A stretch of 64,000 bases of DNA from an uncultured Flavihumibacter sp. (GCA_902168105.1 CABHOY010000030.1:124001-188000), one strand, 5' to 3'; shown: positions 1 to 8,495, numbered from the stretch's first letter. A program made the numbers and translations. Notes: generated by a model not told the origin, from the letters alone.

Positions 1-326
1 CGCTCGATTCTTTAGGCCTGGTGGCCGAAGAGATGGAAAGCGGTAAGGGGGCGAGCGGCAGGCGCATCTATTACAAGTACAATGACCAGAATTTGCTGAC
101 CGACGTTGTACGCTACTCTCCCACCCGTAAGAAGATGTTGCCTGACTATATCTTCGACTATGACGCCCAGAACAGGATCGGTGCTATGACCACTGTAAAC
201 GGCGAGACGGCCACTTATACCATCTGGCGGTATACATATGACGAAAAAGGGCTTCCGTTGCAGGAAGAGTGTTATGGGAAGAAAAAAGAGCTATTGGGAA
301 AGGTGCGGTACAAGTACCGGAAATGA
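1..326 (+). CDS. C-terminal part of a YD-repeat-like protein (5' end outside window)
   Basis: The reading frame is open from the first base, so the gene starts before the window and only about 108 C-terminal residues are visible. They are rich in Tyr, Asp and basic residues and contain spaced units such as IFDYDAQNRI and YTYDEKGLP. These resemble the YD/RHS-type repeats seen in Bacteroidota surface or lipoproteins, which form beta-strand wraps. No catalytic motif is visible. The family assignment is inferred from this short stretch only and the function is unknown. A hairpin follows 17 bp after the stop codon. Confidence 0.6.
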   Translation, partial: LDSLGLVAEEMESGKGASGRRIYYKYNDQNLLTDVVRYSPTRKKMLPDYIFDYDAQNRIGAMTTVNGETATYTIWRYTYDEKGLPLQEECYGKKKELLGKVRYKYRK

Positions 327-342
327 TATTACCACACGAAGG

Positions 343-371
343 AAGGCGTTCTGTTTCAGGACGCCTTTTAC
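343..371 (+). terminator. Intrinsic terminator-like hairpin
   Basis: AAGGCGT (343-349) pairs with ACGCCTT (361-367) across an 11-nt loop, followed by TTACTTTTAA. It lies between convergent genes; the T-rich side serves the plus-strand gene. Confidence 0.55.
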
Positions 372-373
372 TT

Positions 374-1102
374 TTAATATAAGATCTGGCAGTTGGCGCA
401 GTAAAACGTACGCCGGTTAGTCTTGCCCATATGCTCTTTAATGAATGGAATATGGCAGCGGGGACAGATCTTTTTCGTATGAGCCAGCCAGTGTGCCTTC
501 AGCATATATTCCTTTTTCCAGGCGAGGAAGTCAAAACTGTAGTTGACGGCCTCTTTTACGAGCTCCCGCTTCTTTTTTAACGGCAGGTCCCCTACTTTGC
601 TGGCAGGGTGTACCCTGATACGGAATAATACCTCGTTTTTGATGATATTGCCCGAACCGGCAAAGATATCCTGGTCCAGCAAAGCGTCCGCGACCAACGT
701 TTCGGGTATTTTTTTCAGTTTCGCCATTGCGCCGGCAGGGTTCCAGTGCTCATTCATGACATCGCCGCTCCAGTCGTACACCTCGTCTAAAGGTTCTTCT
801 ATTATCCTTACCGAGCAGGTATAAAAATTAAGCTCTCCTTGCGCAAACTGCAGCTGGAGTGCGGGATTGCTGTCTTTCCTTTCGTTGATACGGTACGTGC
901 CGAACATAAGGAGGTGGATCCTGACAGTAAAACCGGGGAAGCAAATGAGAAAGTGTTTACCCCAGCTTTTAAAAGCGATGATCTTTTTATTGCGAAGCCG
1001 CTCCAGGTCTATCTTAGCATATCCGGCCACATCAATGACCTTTTTCCCGGTAAAGGATCTTACTTCCTCTTTCAGTATTACAATGGATGGTCCTTCTGGC
1101 AT
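374..1102 (-). CDS. Fpg/Nei-family DNA glycosylase (endonuclease VIII-like)
   Basis: The 242-residue protein begins MPEGPS, the N-terminus of Nei-type base-excision glycosylases/AP lyases. In this family Pro2 is the Schiff-base nucleophile and Glu3 the catalytic acid; both are present once Met is removed. The C-terminus carries a zinc finger of the form CPRC...CANC after the helix-two-turn-helix region (QDIFAGSGNIIKNEVLF). The protein would remove oxidised pyrimidines (Nei) or purines (Fpg) from DNA in the cytoplasm. MPEGP rather than MPELPE favours Nei. Length is slightly below the usual 260-270. It ends beside a convergent terminator and starts 72 bp after the next minus-strand gene, so the two may be co-transcribed. 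Substrate preference is inferred. Confidence 0.87.
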   Translation of the reverse strand: MPEGPSIVILKEEVRSFTGKKVIDVAGYAKIDLERLRNKKIIAFKSWGKHFLICFPGFTVRIHLLMFGTYRINERKDSNPALQLQFAQGELNFYTCSVRIIEEPLDEVYDWSGDVMNEHWNPAGAMAKLKKIPETLVADALLDQDIFAGSGNIIKNEVLFRIRVHPASKVGDLPLKKKRELVKEAVNYSFDFLAWKKEYMLKAHWLAHTKKICPRCHIPFIKEHMGKTNRRTFYCANCQILY

Positions 1103-1174
1103 AACATGTCCTGTTGATCATACACAGCACTGCAATATCTCTGCCAGCGATGATCAACCAGCTCATGATAGCCG

Positions 1175-1999
1175 TCAGGCAGACGTTTGCTGAAGCGTAT
1201 AGAGATCAAAATAATCATACAGGGCAGCCAGTTTCTCCAGATGATCTGTATTATGAGAATTAAAATTCTCCTTCTGTACAACGAGGATATACCCACCGTC
1301 AGGTAATTTTTCTATGACCTCGAAATCGGCCTGCCTGATCTTTTCTTCGCCAACAGCCCGTACCTGGTCCTCGTTCCAGTAATTGAACCAGTAAATAGCC
1401 GGAGGTATTTCCAGCGGATTAAACAGTCCCGGAGACATCACTTTACCGATACGCTCGGTGAGTTGCACGGGTGTTACTTCAATGATCTCGGGCATCGTTA
1501 TTTCCTCATCTATTTCTACTTCCCCATAAAAAGAAGCAAAAGAAACGAGCGTTTCAAGTTCTGTATCGTACACCGCAGCATACCGTGCTTTATAGGCATT
1601 AATGGCGGTAACAAAGAAATAATGAAACCCTTCATAGCTGAAATGTCCTTCCGGCAGCAATAACGGCCTGCCGCTATGGAAGCTGAATGATGCATTGTCT
1701 TCACTGGTATATTCGAACGGATCGGTATGCACCAGTGAAAGTAAGGGCATCTCTTTATCGGTGGACAGGATCACATCTCTGTCAAAATCACCTTCGTTCC
1801 AGTGTTGCTGAAGATCAGCGAAAGCCTGTTTGAGTCCTTCTGTAGAGGTATAGTCATTAAACGTCCCTCCGTCAAACACATAACGCAATCTTGTCGTATC
1901 ACTATGATCATTACATGCCTGTACAAGGTCCAGAAAGTGGTTAAGAGATTCGGTTTCCTTTGGGCGGAATAGTTGTAAGGTGCTTGCTTTCAGAAACAT
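1175..1999 (-). CDS. Conserved hypothetical protein
   Basis: A 274-residue soluble, acidic protein with no signal peptide or membrane segment. It is rich in aromatic residues (for example FHYFFVTAINAYKARYAAVYD and AIYWFNYWNEDQVRAVG), which suggests a compact alpha/beta fold. I do not recognise the family. It lies 72 bp upstream of the Nei-like gene on the same strand and about 95 bp downstream of the DUF3037 gene. Nothing in the sequence assigns a function. Confidence 0.7.
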   Translation of the reverse strand: MFLKASTLQLFRPKETESLNHFLDLVQACNDHSDTTRLRYVFDGGTFNDYTSTEGLKQAFADLQQHWNEGDFDRDVILSTDKEMPLLSLVHTDPFEYTSEDNASFSFHSGRPLLLPEGHFSYEGFHYFFVTAINAYKARYAAVYDTELETLVSFASFYGEVEIDEEITMPEIIEVTPVQLTERIGKVMSPGLFNPLEIPPAIYWFNYWNEDQVRAVGEEKIRQADFEVIEKLPDGGYILVVQKENFNSHNTDHLEKLAALYDYFDLYTLQQTSA

Positions 2000-2094
2000 G
2001 GGGCAGTGGGGTTGTTTCTTGTAAATCTAAATAAAAAGTGCATATAAAAGAGAGGGTATAGAAAAGTTAATATATCCCTCTCCCTTTATATATT

Positions 2095-2490
2095 CTAAAG
2101 CACGAGCTGTTCATGCAACCTGGTCAGCGCTTTCTGCGGGTCATCGCAGAAACCGGGATGTACCTTTCCTGCCTGCACCACTGTACTACGGGTAGCAGTA
2201 AGCCAGCGGAAGCGGGAGGCAAGGTCAAGCTGTCCTATCGGACCGGCCTGTTTACCACCTTTTGCGATACATTCAAAAGCTTCGAGGTATGCCTTTACTT
2301 CATTCACATCTATTTCCGGAGAGAAAGCACGCAAGCGGTCTTCATTCAGTGTAATAAGCACTTCTAAGAACCTTTGCTGTTTGCAATAGAGAATGACACC
2401 GGCATTGAGAAACTCTTCCCGTTCCACTCTCGGCATAACGCGGATAACGGCGTACTCAAATAAGTGTTTTTCTTGCATTTTGCGCTTCAT
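2095..2490 (-). CDS. DUF3037 protein, partner of the HipA-like kinase
   Basis: A 131-residue protein with the DUF3037 pattern: FEYAVIRVMPRVEREEFLNAGVILYC near the start and a C-terminal GPIGQLDLASRFRWLTATRSTVVQ. Its start overlaps the end of the HipA-like gene by 35 bp (23 bp if Met5 is used), so the two are translated from one message. DUF3037 next to a HipA_2-type kinase is a recurrent Bacteroidota pair. A toxin-antitoxin or kinase-accessory role is plausible but not shown. It has no obvious DNA-binding motif, unlike HipB. Confidence 0.78.
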   Translation of the reverse strand: MKRKMQEKHLFEYAVIRVMPRVEREEFLNAGVILYCKQQRFLEVLITLNEDRLRAFSPEIDVNEVKAYLEAFECIAKGGKQAGPIGQLDLASRFRWLTATRSTVVQAGKVHPGFCDDPQKALTRLHEQLVL

Positions 2491-3253
2491 TTAGGAATGT
2501 TCCGGAATTGGCTATCCGGGTGATTAAAAAACCGGCATATACTTCTCTTATTTCGTCTGGCGTACCATGATGAGACAAAGTCAGCAGCCACTCGTCGGGT
2601 ACTACGGAAACGATAGCACGAATCTGTTCTGATGTCAGGATCTCGCGGAATGCAGCATCTACTTTCCCGAGTTCACTGGCCTGTGGCAGCAATACATGAT
2701 CTTTTACCTGCACGAACGGACGTTTCGCCTGTTCCTCCCAGTTGTCCCAGGAGTGGTGAAAATACAGGCACGCGCCATGATCTATGAGCCATAGTTCCTT
2801 ATGCCACATCAGCATATTGGTATTGCGCGGCGTACGGTCTACGTTTGTCAGCAGGCAATCCATCCATACGATGCGGGAAGCTGTGAGCGGGTCGATCACT
2901 GCCACGGTAGGATCGTATGTAATAGCGCCCGACAGGTAATGTAAGGCCAGATTAAGCCCTACGCTTGCCTTCAGCAGGTCCTGGATCTCTTCATCGGGCT
3001 CTGTACGGCCAAAAGCGGTATCCAGGTTTGCGAAGACGATCTCGGGTATTTTCATGCCCAGCGTCCGGGCAATTTCTCCTCCTATCAGTTCTGCTATCAG
3101 TGCCTTTATACCTTGTCCGGCACCCCGGAACTTCAGTACGTACAGGAACCCATCATCTGCCTCTGCGATTGCAGGTAGAGAGCCTCCTTCACGCAACGGA
3201 GTTACATACCTGGTCACATTGACAGTTCTCAGTTCGGGTTGTTTACTCATCAT
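2456..3253 (-). CDS. HipA-like protein kinase domain protein (HipA_2 type)
   Basis: A 265-residue protein with a single HipA-like kinase domain. A glycine-containing N-lobe (YVLKFRGAGQGIKALIAE, with the candidate ATP-binding Lys) is followed by a catalytic loop NVDRTPRNTN and the metal-binding motif LWLIDHG. These match the HipA kinase motifs (HxxDRN...N and DxG). It is much shorter than HipA (about 440 residues) and lacks the N-terminal HipA subdomain, as expected for HipA_2. Two Met codons stand at the start; the second (3250) is equally possible. The gene overlaps DUF3037. HipA itself phosphorylates glutamyl-tRNA synthetase; the target here is unknown. Confidence 0.8.
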   Translation of the reverse strand: MMSKQPELRTVNVTRYVTPLREGGSLPAIAEADDGFLYVLKFRGAGQGIKALIAELIGGEIARTLGMKIPEIVFANLDTAFGRTEPDEEIQDLLKASVGLNLALHYLSGAITYDPTVAVIDPLTASRIVWMDCLLTNVDRTPRNTNMLMWHKELWLIDHGACLYFHHSWDNWEEQAKRPFVQVKDHVLLPQASELGKVDAAFREILTSEQIRAIVSVVPDEWLLTLSHHGTPDEIREVYAGFLITRIANSGTFLNEAQNARKTLI

Positions 3254-3374
3254 TGAATTCGTTATTTATGCAAATAATAACCGGCAGTTTCTAACGCTGC
3301 CGGTTATTATATCCGCATAAAATTAAGCCTATTTAAGGTGCCATACAAGGCATTCCCTTCCACCCTATGTGTTG

Positions 3375-4526
3375 TTATTTCTGAATGCGGGTTTTCAGAT
3401 AGTTATAGATCTCCTTTTCCTCTGCCGTTTCGCCCTTATACAGCTGAATATAACGTTTGTAATAACGTATGGCCATCGCATCGTTCTTCAGGCGCGCATC
3501 GTAGATACGGCCAATGCTGTACTGTTTTAAAGGTTGATGGAACATATAATAGGCGGTATCCAGGCTGGCGATAGCGGGCTTATACTGCCCTAAGGCTTCG
3601 TAATTGACAGACATGCCTGTGTAATAGTTATCAAGGCTTGCCGACTTTGCCATATTGATACAGGTAAGCAGCAGTTCGTTGCTCTCCTTATGCTTCTTCA
3701 ACTGGGTATAGGCCATAGCGGCGTAATAGATGATATTTTCGGAACCTGCGTTACGCGCTGTAAGATACTCGTACACCGATACGCAGTCCTGGTATTTCTT
3801 CAGGTTATAGGCGGCGGCAGATACGTAAATGAAGGTATTGGGAGAAGCTATATTCAGCTGTCTGAGCTTTTCTCCGAATGCGAGCGTACGGGCGTAGTCT
3901 GTCAGCAGGTAAGCCGTCCTGGCGCCGGTCATCAGGATAACTGCAGCCGATGAATCTCTCGCCAGGAATGTATTGATCAGTGTATCCGCCATACCAAAAC
4001 GCTTTCGCTCAATCCATTCCTCCGCCAGCCTGGATACCACTTTAGCATCAAAAGCATTCAGCGTATAAGACCTGTTTAGCCAGGCAAAACCGGAATCCTG
4101 CTGCATGGCGGTAAATGCTGCGAGGCCCAGCTGCTTCCAGGCAGTAGCACTTTGCGGACGAAGTACGACCACCCTTTTATAGTGCTCCACTGCCGTTAAC
4201 GGACGGTCCTGTTGCATATTGATAAGAGCCAGATATTGATGGGCGGTCAGGTGATTGCTGTCCAGCTGCAATACCCTTTCGTAACCGGCCACTGCGTCGG
4301 GAAGTTTCCCTGCCTGGTAACAGGCATATGCCAGCAAGGCTACCTGTTGGGCGTCATTACTGTCTATTGCCGGCCGCAGATATGCGATCGCCTCATCGTA
4401 TTGCTGGTCCTGCATATACTCCATTACACGGCTCTTGTTCACTGCGGATTGTGCAGCCGCCAGGGTTGTGGCGGATAGCAGGAATAGCAGGCATAGCATC
4501 CTGTACAGGTTATTCATATCTGGCAC
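3375..4526 (-). CDS. Secreted tetratricopeptide-repeat protein
   Basis: A 383-residue protein with a Sec signal peptide (about residues 1-25, ending near TTLAAAQS) followed by TPR-type helical pairs almost to the end. Clear units are AVAGYERVLQLDSNHLTAHQ, AVEHYKRVVVLRP-SATAWKQLG and PAIASLDTAYYMFHQ. TPR arrays are protein-interaction scaffolds, here most likely periplasmic. There is no catalytic domain. It appears monocistronic. A perfect inverted repeat sits 10-33 bp upstream of the start and may control it. Confidence 0.85.
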   Translation of the reverse strand: MPDMNNLYRMLCLLFLLSATTLAAAQSAVNKSRVMEYMQDQQYDEAIAYLRPAIDSNDAQQVALLAYACYQAGKLPDAVAGYERVLQLDSNHLTAHQYLALINMQQDRPLTAVEHYKRVVVLRPQSATAWKQLGLAAFTAMQQDSGFAWLNRSYTLNAFDAKVVSRLAEEWIERKRFGMADTLINTFLARDSSAAVILMTGARTAYLLTDYARTLAFGEKLRQLNIASPNTFIYVSAAAYNLKKYQDCVSVYEYLTARNAGSENIIYYAAMAYTQLKKHKESNELLLTCINMAKSASLDNYYTGMSVNYEALGQYKPAIASLDTAYYMFHQPLKQYSIGRIYDARLKNDAMAIRYYKRYIQLYKGETAEEKEIYNYLKTRIQK

Positions 4527-4535
4527 TATTTAACC

Positions 4536-4559
4536 TTAAAACTAAACATTTAGTTTTAA
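4536..4559. promoter_or_regulatory. Perfect inverted repeat upstream of the TPR gene
   Basis: TTAAAACTAAA (4536-4546) and TTTAGTTTTAA (4549-4559) form an 11-bp inverted repeat with a 2-nt spacer, 10-33 bp upstream of the start codon of the minus-strand TPR gene. It could be a repressor operator or a promoter-associated element. It has no T-run and few G/C pairs, so it is a poor terminator. Confidence 0.45.
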
Positions 4560-4724
4560 AAAGAAAAACTTAGTTAATATATACCAGAAGGTGATGATCT
4601 GTAGAACTAGTGGTATATCCGGGAAACTTATTTGTAATTAAGCAGGTGGTTGAGGCAACCAGGCATATGATCTATACGTATCTAATAATGTAGACAGATT
4701 CCCCAATAATTTCAATCTCGCGTT

Positions 4725-5147
4725 ATGAAGAGCAATAGTTGGTTATCCGCAATACTATTATCGGCATGTATGATGGCATGCAGTAACGACAATAACGATC
4801 CTGCTCCGGTTCCGGACCCGCAGGCGCCTACAACTGGTACATGGCGGGTGACGCTGTTCAGTGAACGCGGTAACGACGAAACCAGCGACTTTAACGGTTA
4901 TGTCTTTACGTTCGACAGCAATGGTTCAGCGGTCGCCACTAAAAGCGGGGTTAACAGGAATGGGACATGGAGTATCAACGGTAGTTCTACTGAATTCAAC
5001 ATTGATTTTGGCGAAAAGAATGATGGAAACAAGCCGTTGGGAGAACTGACGGATGATTGGGAGATCATATCAGTGACCAGTACAGAGATCAAACTGAAAG
5101 ACGATAATGATGCCAGTGCAGAATTTTTGACCTTTAACCAGAATTAA
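4725..5147 (+). CDS. Small lipoprotein, lipocalin-like
   Basis: A 140-residue protein with a lipoprotein signal peptide: MKSNSWLSAILLSACMMACS, with the lipobox Cys at residue 19. An Asp/Asn/Pro-rich linker follows the Cys, typical of Bacteroidota outer-membrane lipoproteins. The mature part has a TGTWRVTLFSE start and alternating beta strands (GYVFTFDSNGSAVA, NGTWSINGSSTEFNIDFG, WEIISVTSTEIKL). This pattern matches the lipocalin-like DUF (about 130 residues) common in this phylum. Ligand and role are unknown. It has its own upstream region, divergent from the TPR gene. Confidence 0.78.
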   Translation: MKSNSWLSAILLSACMMACSNDNNDPAPVPDPQAPTTGTWRVTLFSERGNDETSDFNGYVFTFDSNGSAVATKSGVNRNGTWSINGSSTEFNIDFGEKNDGNKPLGELTDDWEIISVTSTEIKLKDDNDASAEFLTFNQN

Positions 5148-5265
5148 CCCCTGCCCTATTCCTATCCGCGGCAGGCTATCTGTGCAAGACAGGTGGCCTG
5201 TTTCTTCTTTTCCACACTAATGCTGGACTAATTTTTGGAGTTATCCCTGTTAAAACTAAGTCATT

Positions 5266-6204
5266 ATGCATGTCATTCTTGGAGCTTCAGGACAAGTTGG
5301 TTCTGGTGTTGTTACCCATCTTATTGAAAATGGAGAATCAGTAAAAGGTATTGTCAGAGATGAAAAAAAAGCCGCTGCATTAGAGAGATCAGGTGCTACT
5401 GCCGTTATTGCCGACGCAAATGATCTTCCCTCCCTAGTAGCCGCATTCCAGGACTGCAGCACGCTCTTCGCCCTTACTCCTGAAAGCGGGCACGAGCGGA
5501 ATGTGATCGGTCAGACAAAAGATATCCTAGAAAATTATAGAAAGGCGTTATCTAATTCACCTATCAAAAAGGTGGTTGGCTTATCGTCTATTGGCGCCCA
5601 GTATGAAACCGGTACTGGTAACCTTGTGATGTCGTACCTACTGGAGCATGCCTTTACCGGCATGCCTGTAAAGCAGATCTTCGTACGTCCGGCTTATTAT
5701 TTCAGCAACTGGATGATGTACCTCGGAACTGTTATGGAAAAGGGCGTTTTGCCTACCTTCTTCCCGGTTGACCTGGCCATTCCGATGATATCGCCGGAAG
5801 AAGTGGCTGCTTTTGTAGCTAATGTTATACAAACAGAGGAAGAAGATGGGAAAATATTTGAATTGACTGGTCCGGCGGCTTACAGCAGTGAAGATGTGGC
5901 AAAGGCTTTTTCAGCCGCGTTGGGCAAAGAAGTGACTGCGGAACAGATCCCAAAAGAACAATGGGAAAGTACTTTAAGCGAGATCGGATTTACGCCTGAT
6001 GCCGTAAAGAATTTCATTGAAATGACTGAAGCGGTGATCAGCGGAAAAGCAGCAGCAGAGAAAGATGGTACTGTGCAGGCGAAAGCCAGGACCACCTTAC
6101 AGGAATATATTTTGCAGCATGTACCTACTGCGCCTCCCGCAAAAAGCAAGATTGCGGCCAAGCCTAAAAGCAAGACCACAAGTAAGGATAAAAGCAAAGT
6201 TTAA
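5266..6204 (+). CDS. NmrA-like NAD(P)-dependent oxidoreductase
   Basis: A 312-residue protein of the NmrA/atypical short-chain dehydrogenase type. The N-terminus is a Rossmann dinucleotide motif, GASGQVGSGV (GxxGxxG), followed by a strand ending in VRDEKKA, which suggests NADP(H) preference. The core up to about residue 285 matches NmrA-like quinone/epimerase-type reductases, with a substrate region FVRPAYYFSNWMMYLG. The last 25 residues are a Lys/Ser/Thr-rich tail (KSKIAAKPKSKTTSKDKSKV), an unusual extension that may bind nucleic acid or simply be a disordered tail. Likely cytoplasmic. A strong bidirectional terminator follows. Confidence 0.85.
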   Translation: MHVILGASGQVGSGVVTHLIENGESVKGIVRDEKKAAALERSGATAVIADANDLPSLVAAFQDCSTLFALTPESGHERNVIGQTKDILENYRKALSNSPIKKVVGLSSIGAQYETGTGNLVMSYLLEHAFTGMPVKQIFVRPAYYFSNWMMYLGTVMEKGVLPTFFPVDLAIPMISPEEVAAFVANVIQTEEEDGKIFELTGPAAYSSEDVAKAFSAALGKEVTAEQIPKEQWESTLSEIGFTPDAVKNFIEMTEAVISGKAAAEKDGTVQAKARTTLQEYILQHVPTAPPAKSKIAAKPKSKTTSKDKSKV

Positions 6205-6214
6205 CAATACATTA

Positions 6215-6260
6215 AACAGGGAACGGGGAGTGCAAATGCTTACACTCCCCGTTCCCTGTT
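6215..6260. terminator. Bidirectional terminator
   Basis: A perfect 18-bp stem (6215-6232 with 6243-6260) around a 10-nt loop lies between convergent genes. It serves the NmrA-like gene on the plus strand and the 6269-7078 gene on the minus strand. Confidence 0.85.
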
Positions 6261-6268
6261 ACTTATTT

Positions 6269-7078
6269 TCAACGAATGGCGAAACTACGGTCTTTCGCAA
6301 TAGCGCTGAATAAGTTCACTTCCTCGGGCTTTGCATCAGCCAGTAATTTATCTTCGAACAACGACTTTGTTGCCGTGGGCCGCTTCAGAATAACGGTCTG
6401 CAAGCCATACCGTACATCTAGTGAATAGTCTTCAGAACTGGTGTAAAGCGCCCCGTTCAGGTTAACGCCAAATGCGCCCCCTTTGGCTCCGGCTGTGAAC
6501 TTGGTATATTTACGGCGGATGATATATTTCTGTACAAAACCTATTACGGCATACACATAACACACAGCAGGATCGTCGAGGATACTGACTTTGTTCTCCG
6601 CCATCCAGGACTGCACGCCCTTATTCCATGAGTCGTTGTCGCGATTAACCAGCCCGGTGGCCTGATCAAATACCATCAGACTAAAGGATGATTCGCCCTC
6701 AAACTCGGCCGTCAGGTAATTCAGAAAACTTACTTCCACGGCCAGTTTCTGATCAACAAGGATAGACTGCCGTTTAATAGGCTCTTTTATTTTGGACGTT
6801 TCATCAATCTCGATACCCGGGATCTTAAACGCAGAGAACTCAATGGACGCATTCTCCGTATTCGCAACAGTAGGGCAATCTGCCTGTGTTTTCCTGATCT
6901 CCAGTACTGTTCCAAGAAGGGCATATGGATTACCGGCATAAGCATCTGCTCCGACGTAAAGCATGTTATTCTGTAAAGCCAGCATCTTTTGCGCTTCCAT
7001 TAAAGATGGGATCTTCTTTGATTCAGCAACGTCTTTATTCATTGCTTCGTTGATGTGTTCTGTGGAATTATTTCCCAT
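6269..7078 (-). CDS. Hypothetical protein of unknown family
   Basis: A 269-residue protein beginning MGNNSTEHINE. An in-frame upstream Met at 7165 exists, but the 29 residues it would add look like translated promoter DNA, so 7078 is preferred. There is no signal peptide. The middle contains SFLNYLTAEFEGESSFSLMV and the C-terminal half YVYAVIGFVQKYIIRRKYTKF followed by a glycine-rich GAKGGAFGVNLNG, an arrangement compatible with a beta-rich fold. I do not recognise the family. A membrane-active or pore-type role would be a guess. It ends at the shared terminator. Confidence 0.65.
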   Translation of the reverse strand: MGNNSTEHINEAMNKDVAESKKIPSLMEAQKMLALQNNMLYVGADAYAGNPYALLGTVLEIRKTQADCPTVANTENASIEFSAFKIPGIEIDETSKIKEPIKRQSILVDQKLAVEVSFLNYLTAEFEGESSFSLMVFDQATGLVNRDNDSWNKGVQSWMAENKVSILDDPAVCYVYAVIGFVQKYIIRRKYTKFTAGAKGGAFGVNLNGALYTSSEDYSLDVRYGLQTVILKRPTATKSLFEDKLLADAKPEEVNLFSAIAKDRSFAIR

Positions 7079-7218
7079 GGTAAAATGATTTAAACATGTG
7101 TCAAAAGGGGTATATCTGTTTGGAGTTATATTTATTTGGGGTAAAACTAAAGTACGTTTTTCCACGGAGAAAACAATGCCTCACTCAATGGCGTTATCTC
7201 ATTTTCAGACCTTCATGT

Positions 7219-7383
7219 TTACAATTTACCTTTCCGCCTCTGCTGTTTCGCAATTTCATCTTCCACAGGATCTTCTTTTAACAATTTCTTACGATCCCGG
7301 CGATTTTTTACGATCACGAAAATAATAAGCGCTATCGCCAGCAGGCTAACAATAACAATTACCGTTACATTAACGTATTGCAT
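7219..7383 (-). CDS. Small single-pass membrane protein
   Basis: A 54-residue protein starting MQYVNVTVIV. Residues 3-25 form one hydrophobic helix (VNVTVIVIVSLLAIALIIFVIV), followed by a strongly charged cytoplasmic tail (KNRRDRKKLLKEDPVEDEIAKQ). An upstream in-frame start at 7470 would add 29 charged residues and overlap the divergent gene's promoter, so 7383 is preferred. Small proteins of this layout are common in Chitinophagaceae. Function is unknown. Confidence 0.62.
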   Translation of the reverse strand: MQYVNVTVIVIVSLLAIALIIFVIVKNRRDRKKLLKEDPVEDEIAKQQRRKGKL

Positions 7384-7484
7384 ATCTGTATGCTTAAAGA
7401 GTGAGGTTATAAATTCCCTGTCTCCTAAGTGAAGTCGCCGTCTATTAATTAACTTAATAAGCGCCCTCACTAAATCCTATTGCC

Positions 7485-7973
7485 ATGTATCCATTTGTTA
7501 TAGCCCTTTTCTGCTTGTTATCCACATCCCTGTACGCACAGCACCCTGTCGATACCTCCGGCATACATGCCGAAAAACTGACTAAGATCTTCCAGGAAGA
7601 GGTCATCCCCTATGTAGAAGCTGCGGATAGCATACCCGATTGGAAGTCTTTGGGGAAACGCCTGATCTCTCTTTACGGCGACCTCGGTGAGGAAGCTTTA
7701 TTCTTAAGCCAGACCATCTACAGTATGCAAAAAGACGACTGGGCTAACTTCTCAAGCGTCATCATTCCCTTTGCAAAGAAATACGGCACCAGGATCCCTG
7801 CAAAACAACGCCATGAATTCAGCCGTTACATGAGCAGAAACGCCCAATTATTGTACCAGTCCGGACATCAGGAAGAAGGCATCAGATGGCAGATACTTGC
7901 ATTGCCGCTGGCCGATGAAACTGAACATGCCGGTATGCTTGACACTATTGAAAAAATGAAAAAGGGTGAGTGA
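7485..7973 (+). CDS. Exported hypothetical protein
   Basis: A 162-residue protein with a Sec signal peptide (MYPFVIALFCLLSTSLYAQ, cleavage after Ala18 or Gln19). The mature part is alpha-helical and charged, with segments such as EEGIRWQILALPLADETEHAGML. No known domain is recognised. It is divergent from the small membrane protein and is followed by a gene-poor 520-bp gap. Confidence 0.72.
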   Translation: MYPFVIALFCLLSTSLYAQHPVDTSGIHAEKLTKIFQEEVIPYVEAADSIPDWKSLGKRLISLYGDLGEEALFLSQTIYSMQKDDWANFSSVIIPFAKKYGTRIPAKQRHEFSRYMSRNAQLLYQSGHQEEGIRWQILALPLADETEHAGMLDTIEKMKKGE

Positions 7974-8297
7974 TTGACGAACGATATGGTACATTCATAA
8001 CAGCGGTGGTAAAGCTCGTAAAACAACTCTTCCGGAACAATTCCATTCTGTAATGCCGGTGTTAATAATCAGCTATAACAGTAACGAAATTCTTATGTAT
8101 TAGAACACGCTGACAGCGCGATTTTTTTATGTAAATTTAGCAGATCAAACTACTCCTCCTTTCCTGTTCACATCACAAATTTAAGCAGAATACCGATGCG
8201 GGAAATACTGATTTATTACGTCTCAATCAGTTAGCTTTCAATAAATTATAGCAATAGCCTATTTTATCATTAAATAAGCTTGCTGTCAGGATTCGTT

Positions 8298-8423
8298 CAG
8301 GATCATGCAGGGTTTATACAAGGTTTATACAAGGCTTATACAAGGTTTATCTTACGTTCATCTTACGTCTTTGAACGTAAGATGAACGTAAGATAAACCT
8401 TGTATAAGCCTTGTATGATCCTG
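8298..8423. repeat. Tandem 11-bp repeats folded into a 41-bp perfect inverted repeat
   Basis: The left side is a run of 11-bp units (GGTTTATACAA twice, GGCTTATACAA, GGTTTATCTTA, CGTTCATCTTA). Positions 8328-8368 and 8375-8415 are exact reverse complements (41 bp) around the 6-nt loop CTTTGA. The outermost octamers CAGGATCA (8298-8305) and TGATCCTG (8416-8423) also pair. The left arm carries 22 extra bases (8306-8327), exactly two units, that the right arm lacks. No protein is encoded. The rest of the 7974-8495 gap holds no gene that I can see. Confidence 0.9.
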
Positions 8424-8495
8424 GAAATATGGAACTAAACTAAAACTAAGGACTGACAGTTGTCCTTGCATCAAAAGCAATCCATTTTTTTAGCC

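Noticed and set aside
867..1193. Plus-strand frame of 108 residues over the Nei-like gene
   Set aside because: The minus strand has a complete MPEGPS...CPRC glycosylase, and the plus-strand composition is that of its complement.
8298..8423. Possible CRISPR array
   Set aside because: The units are 11 bp, contiguous, and have no spacers of regular length; the arms are palindromic instead.
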